A stretch of DNA of 64,000 nucleotides from Symbiodinium natans (lineage: Eukaryota; Sar; Dinophyceae; Suessiales; Symbiodiniaceae): NCBI GenBank assembly GCA_905221605.1, contig CAJNDS010002079.1, positions 1,140,001 to 1,204,000 of the forward strand. Reading direction: 5' to 3'. Of this stretch, positions 35,601 to 43,681 are shown piece by piece. Every line of letters begins with the position of its first letter. The first letter of the stretch is position 1. The translations under genes were made by a program, and so were the position numbers. Below the pieces are notes generated by a model that saw only the letters and a program-made list of their open reading frames with translations, was not told where the DNA came from and did no database searches.

Positions 35601-38553
35601 CATTCTCATCCTTAGTCAGCAAAGTTCCAGACGAGGCCTGTCGCAACACCACTTCTTTTCCGTCAGCGAGCTGCACTTGTACCTCCACTGCGGATTCCAG
35701 CTCCTCCTCTGTCCCCAGGCGATAGGGGTGCGATGCTCCTGAATCCAGGAGCCCCGTCCGAATCTCCGCCTCCTTTTCCACTGCTGCCAGCCGAAGTGCC
35801 TTCATGTTCATCTGGGTCATCTGTCGCAGCATCATGTTGGCTTCCTTCAAGAGGGCCTGCACTTCAGTCGAAGCCTCGGAGGGCGCTGAGGGGGTAGAGC
35901 TGGTGCCACCCAAGTTGCTTGCCAAGGCCCCGGACTGTGACTCGGCACCCATAGTCGTCGTTGCGGCTGAGGTAGTCGTGGATGAAGTCGATTCGCCCAC
36001 GTTGGTCTTCTGAAGAGAAGGCGCAGGGGCCTTAAGGGGACTCCTCGCTCTTGTTGGGCATTCTTTCTGAATGTGCATTTTGGAGCCACAAGTGAAGCAT
36101 CTGCCTTGCCTCTGCTTCTTGTCCACCTCATGGGAAAACTGGCAACTCGCTCCCTTCTTGCATCCCTGCTCAGTCAAGAAGAATTTGCACGGCGTGGACT
36201 TGCCCTTGTTGGTTTCACCGACGGGAGGTGCATGAGGCGGTGATGTCGAGCCCGTTGGTCCGGTCAGTGGTTTCAAGGAAGCTGCCCCTCCCTTTGATCT
36301 GCCCTTGAAGGCCACCTGCTCGAACTCGGAGAGGAGGGCTTGGTGGAGCTCCACCACGGCTGCTTGTGTAGGCTTCGTATCCACCTCCAAGGTGTATCGC
36401 AGCATGTTCACCCTGAACGAGATCTCCATGCTATCTCCCAACGGCTTCCTCACCAGTGAATCCAGGCCTTTCAGGAGGATGCTAGGGTCAGGGGGCTGCA
36501 GGCCCACATCCCCAGCACGACGAAGCCATCTTGACCAACGACGAAGGACATCGACTGCTTCTGTCGGGTTGGTCGCAATCGATGGCGACTCTAGCGCGCG
36601 GAGGATCTGCTGCCTCTCCGCTGCTCCTCCTGGCCTGTAAAGCACTACCACCCTCGCCAAGATCTGGAGAGTGCCCACCAATCGAGCCGCCAGGATCTCG
36701 TTCTTCACCGACTCAGGCAAGCTGGCCAAAATCATCGAGGCAGCTCTCTTGTCCACTCGGGCCCATCTATTGTCTCCAACTTCCGCCAAGGCATACACTT
36801 CAGGACGGAGATTGAGGCGATCGCGGGTGGAAGCTCCAAGGTAGGCCATGTAGTACTTCTCAAGGGATGACGATATGGCCTGCCACCATGTGGAAGATGA
36901 GTTGGACAAGTCACCCATCGGGTTTGTGAGACTGTGAAGCCAGTCCCCCACATCTATTGCACTTGTCTCTGACACCTCCGGCAGCTTCGGGAGTTCTCCA
37001 AGGCCTGGCTTCACCACCTCCGGCTCCGAAGTCCTCGCTGTCAAAGATGCCGTCATCGCCGACTGCAACTGGGCTATGCCCTGAGCCAGCATTCCAAACG
37101 GATCACTTTGAGGGACTGATCCTTGTCCCAAAGGGTTGGCCTGACCGGCCATCAAGGAAGGCTCCTGGGCTCGTGCAGCACTCTGCTGCCCTGTCGCTCC
37201 ACCCAACCGGCCTTCACTTCCAAGACCAAGTGGATTCTGCCCGACAGCTCCAACATCAGAGTCTCCTTCCGCACGAACATGCCCTAATCGCCGGGCACCA
37301 AGATCACCTTCCAAAAGACTGAAGCGTGTCCCCCGTTCACCAGGATGGCCTCCGGGTTCCTCAAAGCGAGCATGTCGGGCACCAACTCCATCCTGAAACC
37401 GTCCAGGACCTTGAGATAGTCCAGCAGGATTGCCTCCACCCTTTGAACCTTCAACCCCACGATCAAGCCCGGGAGGTACTCTAGGCTCAGGATATCCCGA
37501 AGGTCCAGCTAGATTGCCATCTCCAAGTGATTGGTTCACACTCTGCTCTGAGGCCCTTGCTTCAACCACAGCACGGAGGGATTCACGAAGACGAAGATTT
37601 TCAGACTCCAGGGCCTCTTGTCGCGTCCTGGACTGCTCCAATTCTTCACGATGGTCCTTCATCGCCATCTGAACTTGCCGTTGCACCTCCGCCAGAACTT
37701 GTTCCTGGGTAAGAGACCCACTCGAAGACTCCTGCTCCCTCTGAGGCTGCTGGGGATGCAGAAGTGGAGCCCTTCGCTGCCAGGAGCTCATCATCTGCTC
37801 GGCCTCAGGAGAGAAGAGTCGGGACTGATCCTGACTCCATGCTCGAGGCGGAGTGAGTGCAGGGCTTGGTACACCTGGAGAGTGGCGAGCTGACCGTTCG
37901 AAAAGGGCCCCTGCTTGAGTAACCCTCCTCTGAAAGAACTCTCCAAGTCTCGCCATCCAAACCACCCCATTTCCAGCAGACCTTGGCGAATTGTCATAGC
38001 CCTGCATTCTGAGTTCCTCTGGAGGTGAGAAGCTCATCTGACTCACCTGGGTATTCACAGTCACTTCCGCCAAGGGCAAGGCTGCCATCTCCATCGTCAG
38101 AGGCTGCTGCTCTGCTACGGCTGCTGCAGGGGTGGTCATTGCTTGCACGGTTGCTTGTTCATGCTCCGGTGCACCCGTTCCTTGTGCGTTCGTACGCGCC
38201 ACGTTAGTCGTCGCCGCGCCCGATCCGGTGTGTTCGGCCGATCCGGTGGGAAAATCATCACTCTGAAAACCAGCTGTGCGTCCAGGGTCAGCGACACCAT
38301 CAGGGGGCTCAACTGATTCCCGGGTCAGTTGGGCCCGCTGATGATGAGGACCACCAACACCATTCATCATTGCACTGCTTCGATCTCCAGTTGAAATCCC
38401 ACCACCACTATCGACAGCACCATAACTGGGGCCTTGCGACTCGCCCTCCATTGCCAGCACCAAGCCCTGAGCGCTTGGGCTCATAACCTGATCACCCGCA
38501 GGTGTCAGATTATGTCGTGGCATCATCGTTGAAAGATCACTGGGCAGGGCCAT
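29671..38553 (-). CDS. Copia Gag-Pol polyprotein with embedded dioxygenase-like domain
   Basis: Encodes retrotransposition in one 2,960-residue polyprotein. In order: Gag; a CCCH finger near residue 790 then a CCHC knuckle (CFTCGSKMHIQKEC) near 820; aspartic protease (LLDSGASH, D937); integrase with an HHCC-like motif near 1360 and D1388, D1630, E1666, spaced D-x35-E; RT with D2278 and YVDD at 2379-2382; RNase H with D2556, E2595, D2630, D2679. The insert between the first two integrase acids holds an acidic 34-residue tandem repeat (about 2.7 copies, 34,010-34,270). Between integrase and RT, HKD at 1923-1925, H1972 and R1982 match the Fe(II)/2-oxoglutarate signature H-x-D...H-x9-R. A C-terminal tail has hydrophobic helices near 2710-2725 and 2745-2770 and basic sequence. 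The ATG lies inside the 5' LTR. The order protease-integrase-RT-RNase H is Copia type. Confidence 0.95.
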   Translation of the reverse strand: MALPSDLSTMMPRHNLTPAGDQVMSPSAQGLVLAMEGESQGPSYGAVDSGGGISTGDRSSAMMNGVGGPHHQRAQLTRESVEPPDGVADPGRTAGFQSDDFPTGSAEHTGSGAATTNVARTNAQGTGAPEHEQATVQAMTTPAAAVAEQQPLTMEMAALPLAEVTVNTQVSQMSFSPPEELRMQGYDNSPRSAGNGVVWMARLGEFFQRRVTQAGALFERSARHSPGVPSPALTPPRAWSQDQSRLFSPEAEQMMSSWQRRAPLLHPQQPQREQESSSGSLTQEQVLAEVQRQVQMAMKDHREELEQSRTRQEALESENLRLRESLRAVVEARASEQSVNQSLGDGNLAGPSGYPEPRVPPGLDRGVEGSKGGGNPAGLSQGPGRFQDGVGARHARFEEPGGHPGERGTRFSLLEGDLGARRLGHVRAEGDSDVGAVGQNPLGLGSEGRLGGATGQQSAARAQEPSLMAGQANPLGQGSVPQSDPFGMLAQGIAQLQSAMTASLTARTSEPEVVKPGLGELPKLPEVSETSAIDVGDWLHSLTNPMGDLSNSSSTWWQAISSSLEKYYMAYLGASTRDRLNLRPEVYALAEVGDNRWARVDKRAASMILASLPESVKNEILAARLVGTLQILARVVVLYRPGGAAERQQILRALESPSIATNPTEAVDVLRRWSRWLRRAGDVGLQPPDPSILLKGLDSLVRKPLGDSMEISFRVNMLRYTLEVDTKPTQAAVVELHQALLSEFEQVAFKGRSKGGAASLKPLTGPTGSTSPPHAPPVGETNKGKSTPCKFFLTEQGCKKGASCQFSHEVDKKQRQGRCFTCGSKMHIQKECPTRARSPLKAPAPSLQKTNVGESTSSTTTSAATTTMGAESQSGALASNLGGTSSTPSAPSEASTEVQALLKEANMMLRQMTQMNMKALRLAAVEKEAEIRTGLLDSGASHPYRLGTEEELESAVEVQVQLADGKEVVLRQASSGTLLTKDENASPIVPLGDLVSSLNCSLEWNEEGMTIQHPERGEIRPRMVENCPVINEKEALELIRDLEEKKGKLMAATRMSARTLWMWDKELEWSQHLFEFLTTGSRVAQLRAIESEGSPFRNMSSAIKATLAEEISLDANTGAKYFKAMPVSRRLRRTLLATPWTLHLFAGDGGHRELNTMGQVLEVDLRISKAFNLRKPAGTYRALLWAASQGLLDGIVGAPPCRGPEDEELVAKQLWLSLVAKAARIRKGGFPVYVAMEGGKLLGEVEKGKDGFMRNLSEIFASYKEAMCLETITPGILSNLHVQMAENEPRTSEGRWTKALKEALSQAVEDWKKRPEDVQRVKWMMKMDNNPQTFLKTLSTKELAMWKAHIRNNHLPYNRRCRTCVESSGLGRMHRKIKTPSSYCLSLDILGPLRQLGEDPDQRDYRYMLVGAYLFPKLETFKKEKKDNQESPEEPQKEDQAVVEDGVEPGGGESIAPKAVDNQESPEEPQKEDQAVVEDGVEPGGGESIAPKAVDTQESPEEPQKEDQAVVEDGVTDLGHKFHPHLRGEFRDGGVGRDDLSGDAFFEEVLGLSQEADDQPQEEHLAKGPTDEEFMKIFASEIGDGEPEFEVIYMARPIRTRTTMEVGAAVQNMYLSLRSEGFPITRVHADRARELRSTSLRRWLLQRGTLATYTEGQAPQSNGRAESAVKWLKNQAKRILTSTSLPRSCWTLAMTYAAWAQRERVMGRGDQVLPFGSRVHVRSKVYGTGGKFDLNTRWTSGYYVGPSVDVRNGHVVRCDNGLYLTSHQLREGLVDSDAVAGLPDLEAVVTLPARRTVGKQSLRGEEEQREEEEVVIPVDPGHPAEEYARALMGEGVLEKEQIETLASMLPLTTKAPRRFGEQGDDGGCWGAGTYVHGGVIGVSNTTRAFPCTTAVLAKYLRQLFPEVSFSALFVSQNIKAQAHKDVHNVGMNLIAPLSVFDGGGLLMEPKEGESYVLDVASGPVQFDPHVKHTTMPWTGSTRMVLVGYNTRGASKLEQKDKDYLLKLGFVIDHRPLPDPISGPPVGRPRIAKARPSTSPKEDRPGCPIELRPLHGTNEDLDLVLKDLDERALRLRDLLEEEEILAEEYQRMGQISRDALNDAREEVVKFLEETREQMVEIDRAKMLGCLRVASMATAGTESDDVDYENLLQELEGDLDVVHTVPLMQVKAVLQKWVGAIKEEVTALFSSGTVFGISLDEARTMEASGDLKVAPAKCVFSLKPPKSRGGKFRRKCRVVICGNHIDPSDMSLYAGGTSTEGLRVALVFSARNHWLGAISDITTAFLLATWPGDMPKYAMRPPKVVRDTGIGASEMWVISRPLYGLRESPAIWSNYRNARLKGARIKFGDRILYLNPALGESELWLVRDQQTGRLEGLVVTYVDDLFYFGPTLLIRALHDFIREEWPTSELEWVNDKVAVRYLGVEVLMHGSSYSISQHAYITELLRAHDMHDALHTELPIPREWLEKVELDEDGTEEFSEEELRLAQRHVGEASWVATKTRPDILFVVNHMATNVCKRPLHVARLGRRLLSYLAGTAELRLKLTPQDDKLGELVCFTDASYAPYGARSFGAAVITQDGAPIAWKAGRQSFITLSVMEAELYAAVHGCNLLESVASIVEELAPGEYERILAVDNTSAVAMCNGGQGSQRTRHLKIRANYIRESVARGTLTVRHVAGAQQLADLATKIMTKLRLRQLLELWGFIGFKIAEGLATMQLKVLSIILALAGMMTPTTGAKNVDFEKDDIPSVQSFELIVITLLACISAIAIWEAAKGVLRWCKNYNKKLKKERRLERIRDVASRAASREVAEAAAQFSGLTQETPAAPEPSTTPRSSTRRRRPSPQPSPDAASVTSDAPTEVRDFAGDRQRAARDMLMLLTVEALRQGLRVEGFQTSGVKADQATRLATYFGSEEPAPGSFLPSTRQIRFVLYIWRHRNLSGRCRLVWSDVNTRPNISNWISVWKQA
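38471..38488 (-). promoter_or_regulatory. Primer-binding site for a half tRNA-Met
   Basis: Directly after the 5' LTR the plus-strand sequence GCGCTTGGGCTCATAACC looks like the anticodon arm of a methionine tRNA (loop CTCATAA, anticodon CAT). A tRNA fragment ending in the anticodon loop would pair exactly here. Priming by a 5' half of initiator tRNA-Met is known for Drosophila copia. Confidence 0.75.
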
Positions 38554-38734
38554 GGCATGGAGGGCTCAATGCGAATTGGTTTTCCACAAGCACAGCACAT
38601 CGAATCTGTTGTGTCATTGCACATGTGATGTTTGCCTGCTCTGCATCTTGCTGGCTGCAATGTCTGCAATGACTTGCATGTTCGAGCCTCTGGCTCGGGC
38701 CGCTGAGACGAGCGACGGTTCCTGTCCACCATCA
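38489..38734 (-). repeat. 5' LTR of Copia element
   Basis: 246 bp, TG...CA, identical to the 3' LTR. It contains the polyprotein start codon at 38,551-38,553, so the LTR encodes the first ~22 residues. Confidence 0.95.
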
Positions 38735-39135
38735 GAATCCTATGGGGGGGGAGTTTATAGGAACCTACAATAAAGGCCCAAGCCGTCAACCACTCAAACC
38801 AGCAAAGCCCCAATTGGTCCGACCGCTCCATACGACTCTAAACGCTTGCACCATCTTGCCGACTCTGCTCCGCAAGGGCCGCCTTGGACCCTAAGCCCTA
38901 AGCCCTAAGCCCTAAGCCCTAAACCCTAAACCCTAAACACTAAACCCTAAACCCCATTGCCGAGGAGACGTCCCACAGCCTCTTCCGATGATTGACGGGA
39001 GCTCCTACTCTGAAGCGCAAAAAACGGTAAACCCTAAACCCTCAGCCCTAAACCCCCCAACCCTTAAACCTAACCCTAAGCCCGAAAACCCAAACCCTAA
39101 GACCCAAGCCCTCAGCCCTGCTTGCACTAGCACAC

Positions 39136-39192
39136 GCAGGCCTCCTCTTGATGCACGCCGCCACAGTGCATGGCCGCGCCGGAGGCGAGGTG
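39136..39192 (-). CDS. Candidate 57-bp host exon
   Basis: A strong minus-strand acceptor (TTCTTGTCTGCAG) and a GTGTGC donor bound HLASGAAMHCGGVHQEEAC. It lies between the Copia element and the giant TIR element, so the host gene pattern resumes here. Confidence 0.45.
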
Positions 39193-39285
39193 CTGCAGAC
39201 AAGAACTTGGAAATCCTAAACCCTACAGGGGGTTTAGGGTTTAGGGTTTAGGGTTTCGGGTTGAGGGTTTAGGGTTTGGGGCTAC

Positions 39286-39381
39286 CTAGTTCATGGTTGG
39301 GATAGTATTAAAAAATGCAAATGTATACTCCTCATTGTGTTAAAGTACCCTTAAACATTTAAAATGTTACCCCACTATGAC
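39286..39381 (-). repeat. Introner-like element, family 4, host copy
   Basis: On the minus strand it begins GTCATAGTGGGGTAACAT and ends CCCAACCATGAACTAG, so it carries its own GT start and AG end. It matches the second intron of gene E in both TIRs (42,660-42,751 and 60,851-60,942) although the flanks are unrelated. Confidence 0.75.
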
Positions 39382-39435
39382 TAAGTAACCCTAAGGCTCG
39401 AAGAACTCGAATATTAAGGTTTTTAGCTCTACCTT

Positions 39436-39496
39436 ACCTACAGTTTAGTAGTAGCTACCCCTTTGTTGGTAGGTATAACCCATAAAACTGTAGGTA
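39436..39496. repeat. 12-bp inverted repeat
   Basis: TACCTACAGTTT near 39,435-39,446 pairs with AAACTGTAGGTA near 39,485-39,496. Possibly another small foldback element in host intron sequence. Confidence 0.6.
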
Positions 39497-39787
39497 AAGA
39501 GGGTCAAAGTTAAACCCTAAACCCTAAACCCTAAACCCTAAACCCTAAGTCCGAGCACCTAAAGCCCCAGAAGGAAGGATTCTTCCGAAAGAGAAGGGGA
39601 TCCTTCTTGGGAGTGAGGATCCTCACCTCTGTTTTCAGGGTTTGTGGGCGTTTAGGGTTTAGGGTTTAGGGTTTAGGGTTTAGGGTTTAGGGTTTGTCTC
39701 AGTAGGAGATCTGTCCCTAGACGCTAAGCATATTACTGGGTTGTGCTTTGCCCCTCCGCGAAAAATATTAAGGAAATTGTGGTTCGT

Positions 39788-39803
39788 CACTACCAGTAGT
39801 AGC

Positions 39804-39874
<71 letters not shown>

Positions 39875-39958
39875 CAGTCGTCGTAGTAGTCGTAGTAGTA
39901 GTAATAATATAAAGATGATGTAATATAATATAATGATATAATGTAGTATCATCTCAAA

Positions 39959-40009
<51 letters not shown>

Positions 40010-40107
40010 GCATACAATATCATATAATATAATGTAATATAATCTAACCATATTAAAGTATAATATAGATAAATGTACATATAAACATATGCCAACACAA
40101 CATAAAA

Positions 40108-40173
<66 letters not shown>

Positions 40174-40311
40174 AAATATGTATAAATTTATGTTAATTAA
40201 AAAATACTAATGCAAATAGAATTAATAATAATAGCAATAACAATAATAGTATAATATTATAAAGACTACTACTTTAAATTTAGTGTTCTTTTGATGATGA
40301 TGATTTTTTGT

Positions 40312-40398
<87 letters not shown>

Positions 40399-40450
40399 CT
40401 CTACTGCTACTGCTACTACTACTATAACAGCTAGTACAATTAGTATTTAT

Positions 40451-40548
<98 letters not shown>

Positions 40549-40570
40549 ACTATTAGTACTACTATTAGTA
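39788..40570. repeat. Subterminal microsatellite block
   Basis: In order: (AGT)n 39,795-39,905; (AAT)n 39,960-40,008; (AT)n 40,110-40,170; (TAC)n 40,315-40,400 and 40,450-40,547. The right TIR has the same order with different repeat numbers. Confidence 0.95.
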
Positions 40571-42440
40571 CTAGTAATACTATGATATTACAGAGAGAGA
40601 GGCAAAGAAAGAGTCAAGAAGGCGCTGCGAAGCGCAGCAGACCAGCGCAGCATGGCTCGGCAATGGCCTTTCAAAGAAACAGGCTTAGCGGCTTTGTTTT
40701 CAACCCACAAATTGGAGCGGAAAGTGCAGAGTTGAGCCGTCATAAAGCGGATGCAGGTCCAGACCTGGGACAACGCAAACCTCCATTTCCAATCCCAGAT
40801 CAAGCCTGACGAACACCCACGAGCAGTCACGCAAAGTTTCGACAAGCCTAAGTGCAAGCAAGGGTGCTTCGGATGGCAATTCTATTTTGCGAAAGACAAA
40901 GTTATGACATGGATATCTGGACAAAGATACACATGGCAATCTGTAGCGGGGCTGCAACAAACGCAACGTCTGAAATCTTGACCGCCTGACACGGGTAGTT
41001 TGCAAGTTGGGGCCTGGATTGCCTGGGCATCGCGACGGCGTATTGCAGGCTTGCATCAGCATGTTGAGTCTGGCCCTTCAAGCCTATAGATTCATAGTCA
41101 CAAGTGCCGACACCACTGCGTTCAAGGCAGAAAGTTGTGCTTCTGGCAGAGGAGTCTTGAGGGTGCACCAGAAAATAATCATCATCAAGAATTGCCGGAC
41201 GCCATCCCTTTTTAAATTGTCTTCTTCCCTCCTCCCCCCTTTCCCTGAAGAGGGCTCCTCTGCGCCGGCGGAAGGTGTTGGTGCTGGCTCAGGGACGACG
41301 TTGGACTGTGTAATTCAGTTAAGCTTAGCGCCCTTCGCCCTCGAACCTCGACTTGACGCTGCAGCTTCTGACCCCGCTGCTAGTCCCTTCAAGCAGGTAA
41401 GCTTCCCTAAACCCTAAACCCTTAACCCTAAACCCTCAACCCTAAACCCTAAGGCTTGAGGTTGATCTCTCAGAGTCAACAGATACCAGACTTGGTGTCT
41501 GAGAGTGTTCAGTACCCAGCAACACTGCGGTTCTCTGACTGCAGGCACAGGAACAATGAGGCTACTAATCATTTGAAGATGTGGATTTTCAGGGTACTTC
41601 GGCCGGAAGGTGGTGTAGCCAAAACCAAAAGCCTAAGTCTGAAGGAGAAGGACATGGACTAATGCCCGGCCCCTGTTTGCCCCGTTGTCCGGTGGGCCTG
41701 ATTTGGTGTTAAGGGATTAGGGTTGCTAAAAGTCTAGGGGATGTTCCAGTGGGCTGCACCTAAACTCCAAAGGCTTCCTCCTACCCTGAGCCTTCCTACC
41801 CAACTCGGAAACCTTGACATTCAACGATGAAACGTGAATTGAATCCTACCTGGAACCACTACAAGTAGACTCCGGCATCTGGGGCTCCCGCCTCATAGTT
41901 CAGAGCTTGCAGGCACTCCATCCGCGAAAATGCCTGCCACGGATCACAATACGTCTGACCTTATTATTATGTATTAATGAATAATGCGATTTGCGCGCAA
42001 TGCCCAGAAGGTAAAATAGACGCTCAAGTATGTTTGTCGCCGAGCAAGCCCAAAAGTTAGGACACAGACAGGCTGACACATCTCCACGAGATGCCAGCTC
42101 GAGGCCATGTTTGGAATGGAAAAGACTTGGCTGCCAGAGCGGCGAACATTGCAAAAGAGATGCCGACGCAGATCGCTGATGGACAACGACATGAACTGCC
42201 CTTATTACAAGGACAAGGACATGTAGCTTGCATGTGTGTGGGCTGCACAAGATCCACCCTCGGCATCTTCAGTCCAGGTTTCAACCCAGGCCTTCATCCG
42301 ACACAATGCAAAAGGACGCCTACGCAGATCAGATCGCTGCTCGAGTAAAAGCATGCAGGTCTTCTTAGACATGGGTGGCTGCGCAATCTGATCCACCCCC
42401 ACCTCTCTTCTCTCTTCTACCTCCCGTCTCCCCCCTCCCC
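40571..42440. other. TIR segment without a resolved gene
   Basis: Unique sequence shared by both TIRs. Several frames of 60-136 codons exist on both strands, but none has a recognisable motif or consistent splice phase. A telomere-type block is at 41,405-41,455. Conservation between the arms reflects recent copying, not selection. Confidence 0.6.
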
Positions 42441-42442
42441 CC

Positions 42443-43184
42443 TCACGGGTCCACCCCTTCGAGCGAGCCATCCAATGCTGCGACCTCCTCCGCGGTGAGT
42501 GCCTCCTGGTCGGCCTCCCCCTGGTCCTTCAATTCTTCGCGGAAGAACTCGTTGATCATCTCGGAGAGGGATTGGTGAAATAGGACATGCTTGGCCATGG
42601 TGATGCATCTCACCGCCTCGAGGTCCACGATGTTCCCCAACCAAGCGGCGTGGCTTTTCCTGGTTCATGGTTGGGATGGTAAGGAAAAAAACCTTATTCC
42701 TTATTCAGTTTAAGTACCCTTACAAGATGTACAATGTTACCCTACTATGACAGAGCTTCTTTTTCACGCACCCCCAATACTGCACCCCCCTGCGCAAGCA
42801 CGCCTTCGCCAGGCTCCCCGAGCCTGGCGTCAAGTCCACCACGCAGTTGCAGCGGTTCATGGCGATGAAAGCCTCCCAGAAGCTTGTGGACCTTACGACG
42901 GACAGAAATATTATTAACCATTGTCAATAGGTCAACAACGACGTGCAGCGAAATGTGTTAAGGGAGTGGTTGGAACACTGAGCTCCCAACTTGCTCTCCT
43001 GCCAGAAAAGCGGGACCCCACTCCGGGTCCAGGATCTGGGCTTGCTTCCCGCCTTGTTGGCTCCCAAGATCTGCTCCTTCTCCGCCTCCCCAATCCGCGG
43101 CAACGCCACCAGCGCAGGCAGCTCCACTCCCGCAAAGCTGAGCTCATAGGTTGACTTGTCACTTCCCTCTGGCAGATAGTCATC
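42443..43184 (-). CDS. Gene E, left copy: Rossmann/SAM-methyltransferase-like
   Basis: Three exons in consistent phase: 43,184-42,991, 42,891-42,757 and 42,659-42,443 (stop TGA), ~181 residues; the 5' start is not found. Intron 1 is GT-AG; intron 2 uses a GC donor and contains an introner-like element. The joined protein has GVPLFWQESK, then FWEAFIAMNRCNCVVDLTPG and SGSLAKACLRRGVQYWGC. The DLTPGSG segment resembles motif I (SAM-binding loop) of Rossmann methyltransferases such as DNA adenine/cytosine-N4 enzymes (DPFxGSG). I see no catalytic DPPY motif, so enzymatic activity is uncertain. An acidic helical tail follows. I recall similar proteins as repeated families in dinoflagellates, which I could not check. 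Confidence 0.7.
42660..42751 (-). repeat. Introner-like element inside gene E intron 2
   Basis: A 92-bp element starting GTCATAGTAGGGTAACAT and ending CCCAACCATGAACCAG, homologous to host copy 39,286-39,381. It makes up almost all of the intron. Confidence 0.8.
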
Positions 43185-43681
43185 CTGGCCATGCTCTTTG
43201 CCGACAAAAATTTACCCCTGAACCCTATTAGCTTATAAGCCCTAAACCCTACCTTCAACCTAGACTGTAAAGGGTAGTACGGTCTCTTCGTGCTGAGTTT
43301 GCTCTCAGGTAGCCGGGCCTACTGCTTGGGGCACAGGCTTGACCACAAACGATTGTTATGCTTCTAAATTTTTGCATCGTCTGGGCCTGGTCTAGGAATG
43401 GAAAGAGAAAAGAGAGAGAGAGAGAGAGTGGAAAAAAAACAAAGAGACAGAGAAGGAGTAGGAAAAGGGCAAGGAGAAGGATTAATAAAGAGCGAGGTTT
43501 TTTCTCTGCGTGGGTGGGCATCAGCACTCCATGTCACAAACACCCTACTTGATTAATGACATGAATGACTTCTTGTCAATATGTAGTTTGAAATGCTGAA
43601 CCCTCAGCCCTGAACCCTGAACTCTCAACCATAATTACACCCTGGACCGCTGCACACAGAACCCCAAACGGTAAATAACAA

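Larger units (their letters stand above)
29339..38739 (-). mobile_element. Intact Copia-type LTR retrotransposon
   Basis: A complete element lies between 5-bp direct repeats GAATC (29,339-29,343 and 38,735-38,739). The 246-bp LTRs at 29,344-29,589 and 38,489-38,734 read identically, begin TG and end CA. One open frame of 2,960 codons fills the interior. Identical LTRs and an unbroken frame mean a recent insertion and possible activity. Transcription runs on the minus strand, like the host candidate exons around it. Telomere-type repeats are absent inside and resume on both sides. Confidence 0.97.
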
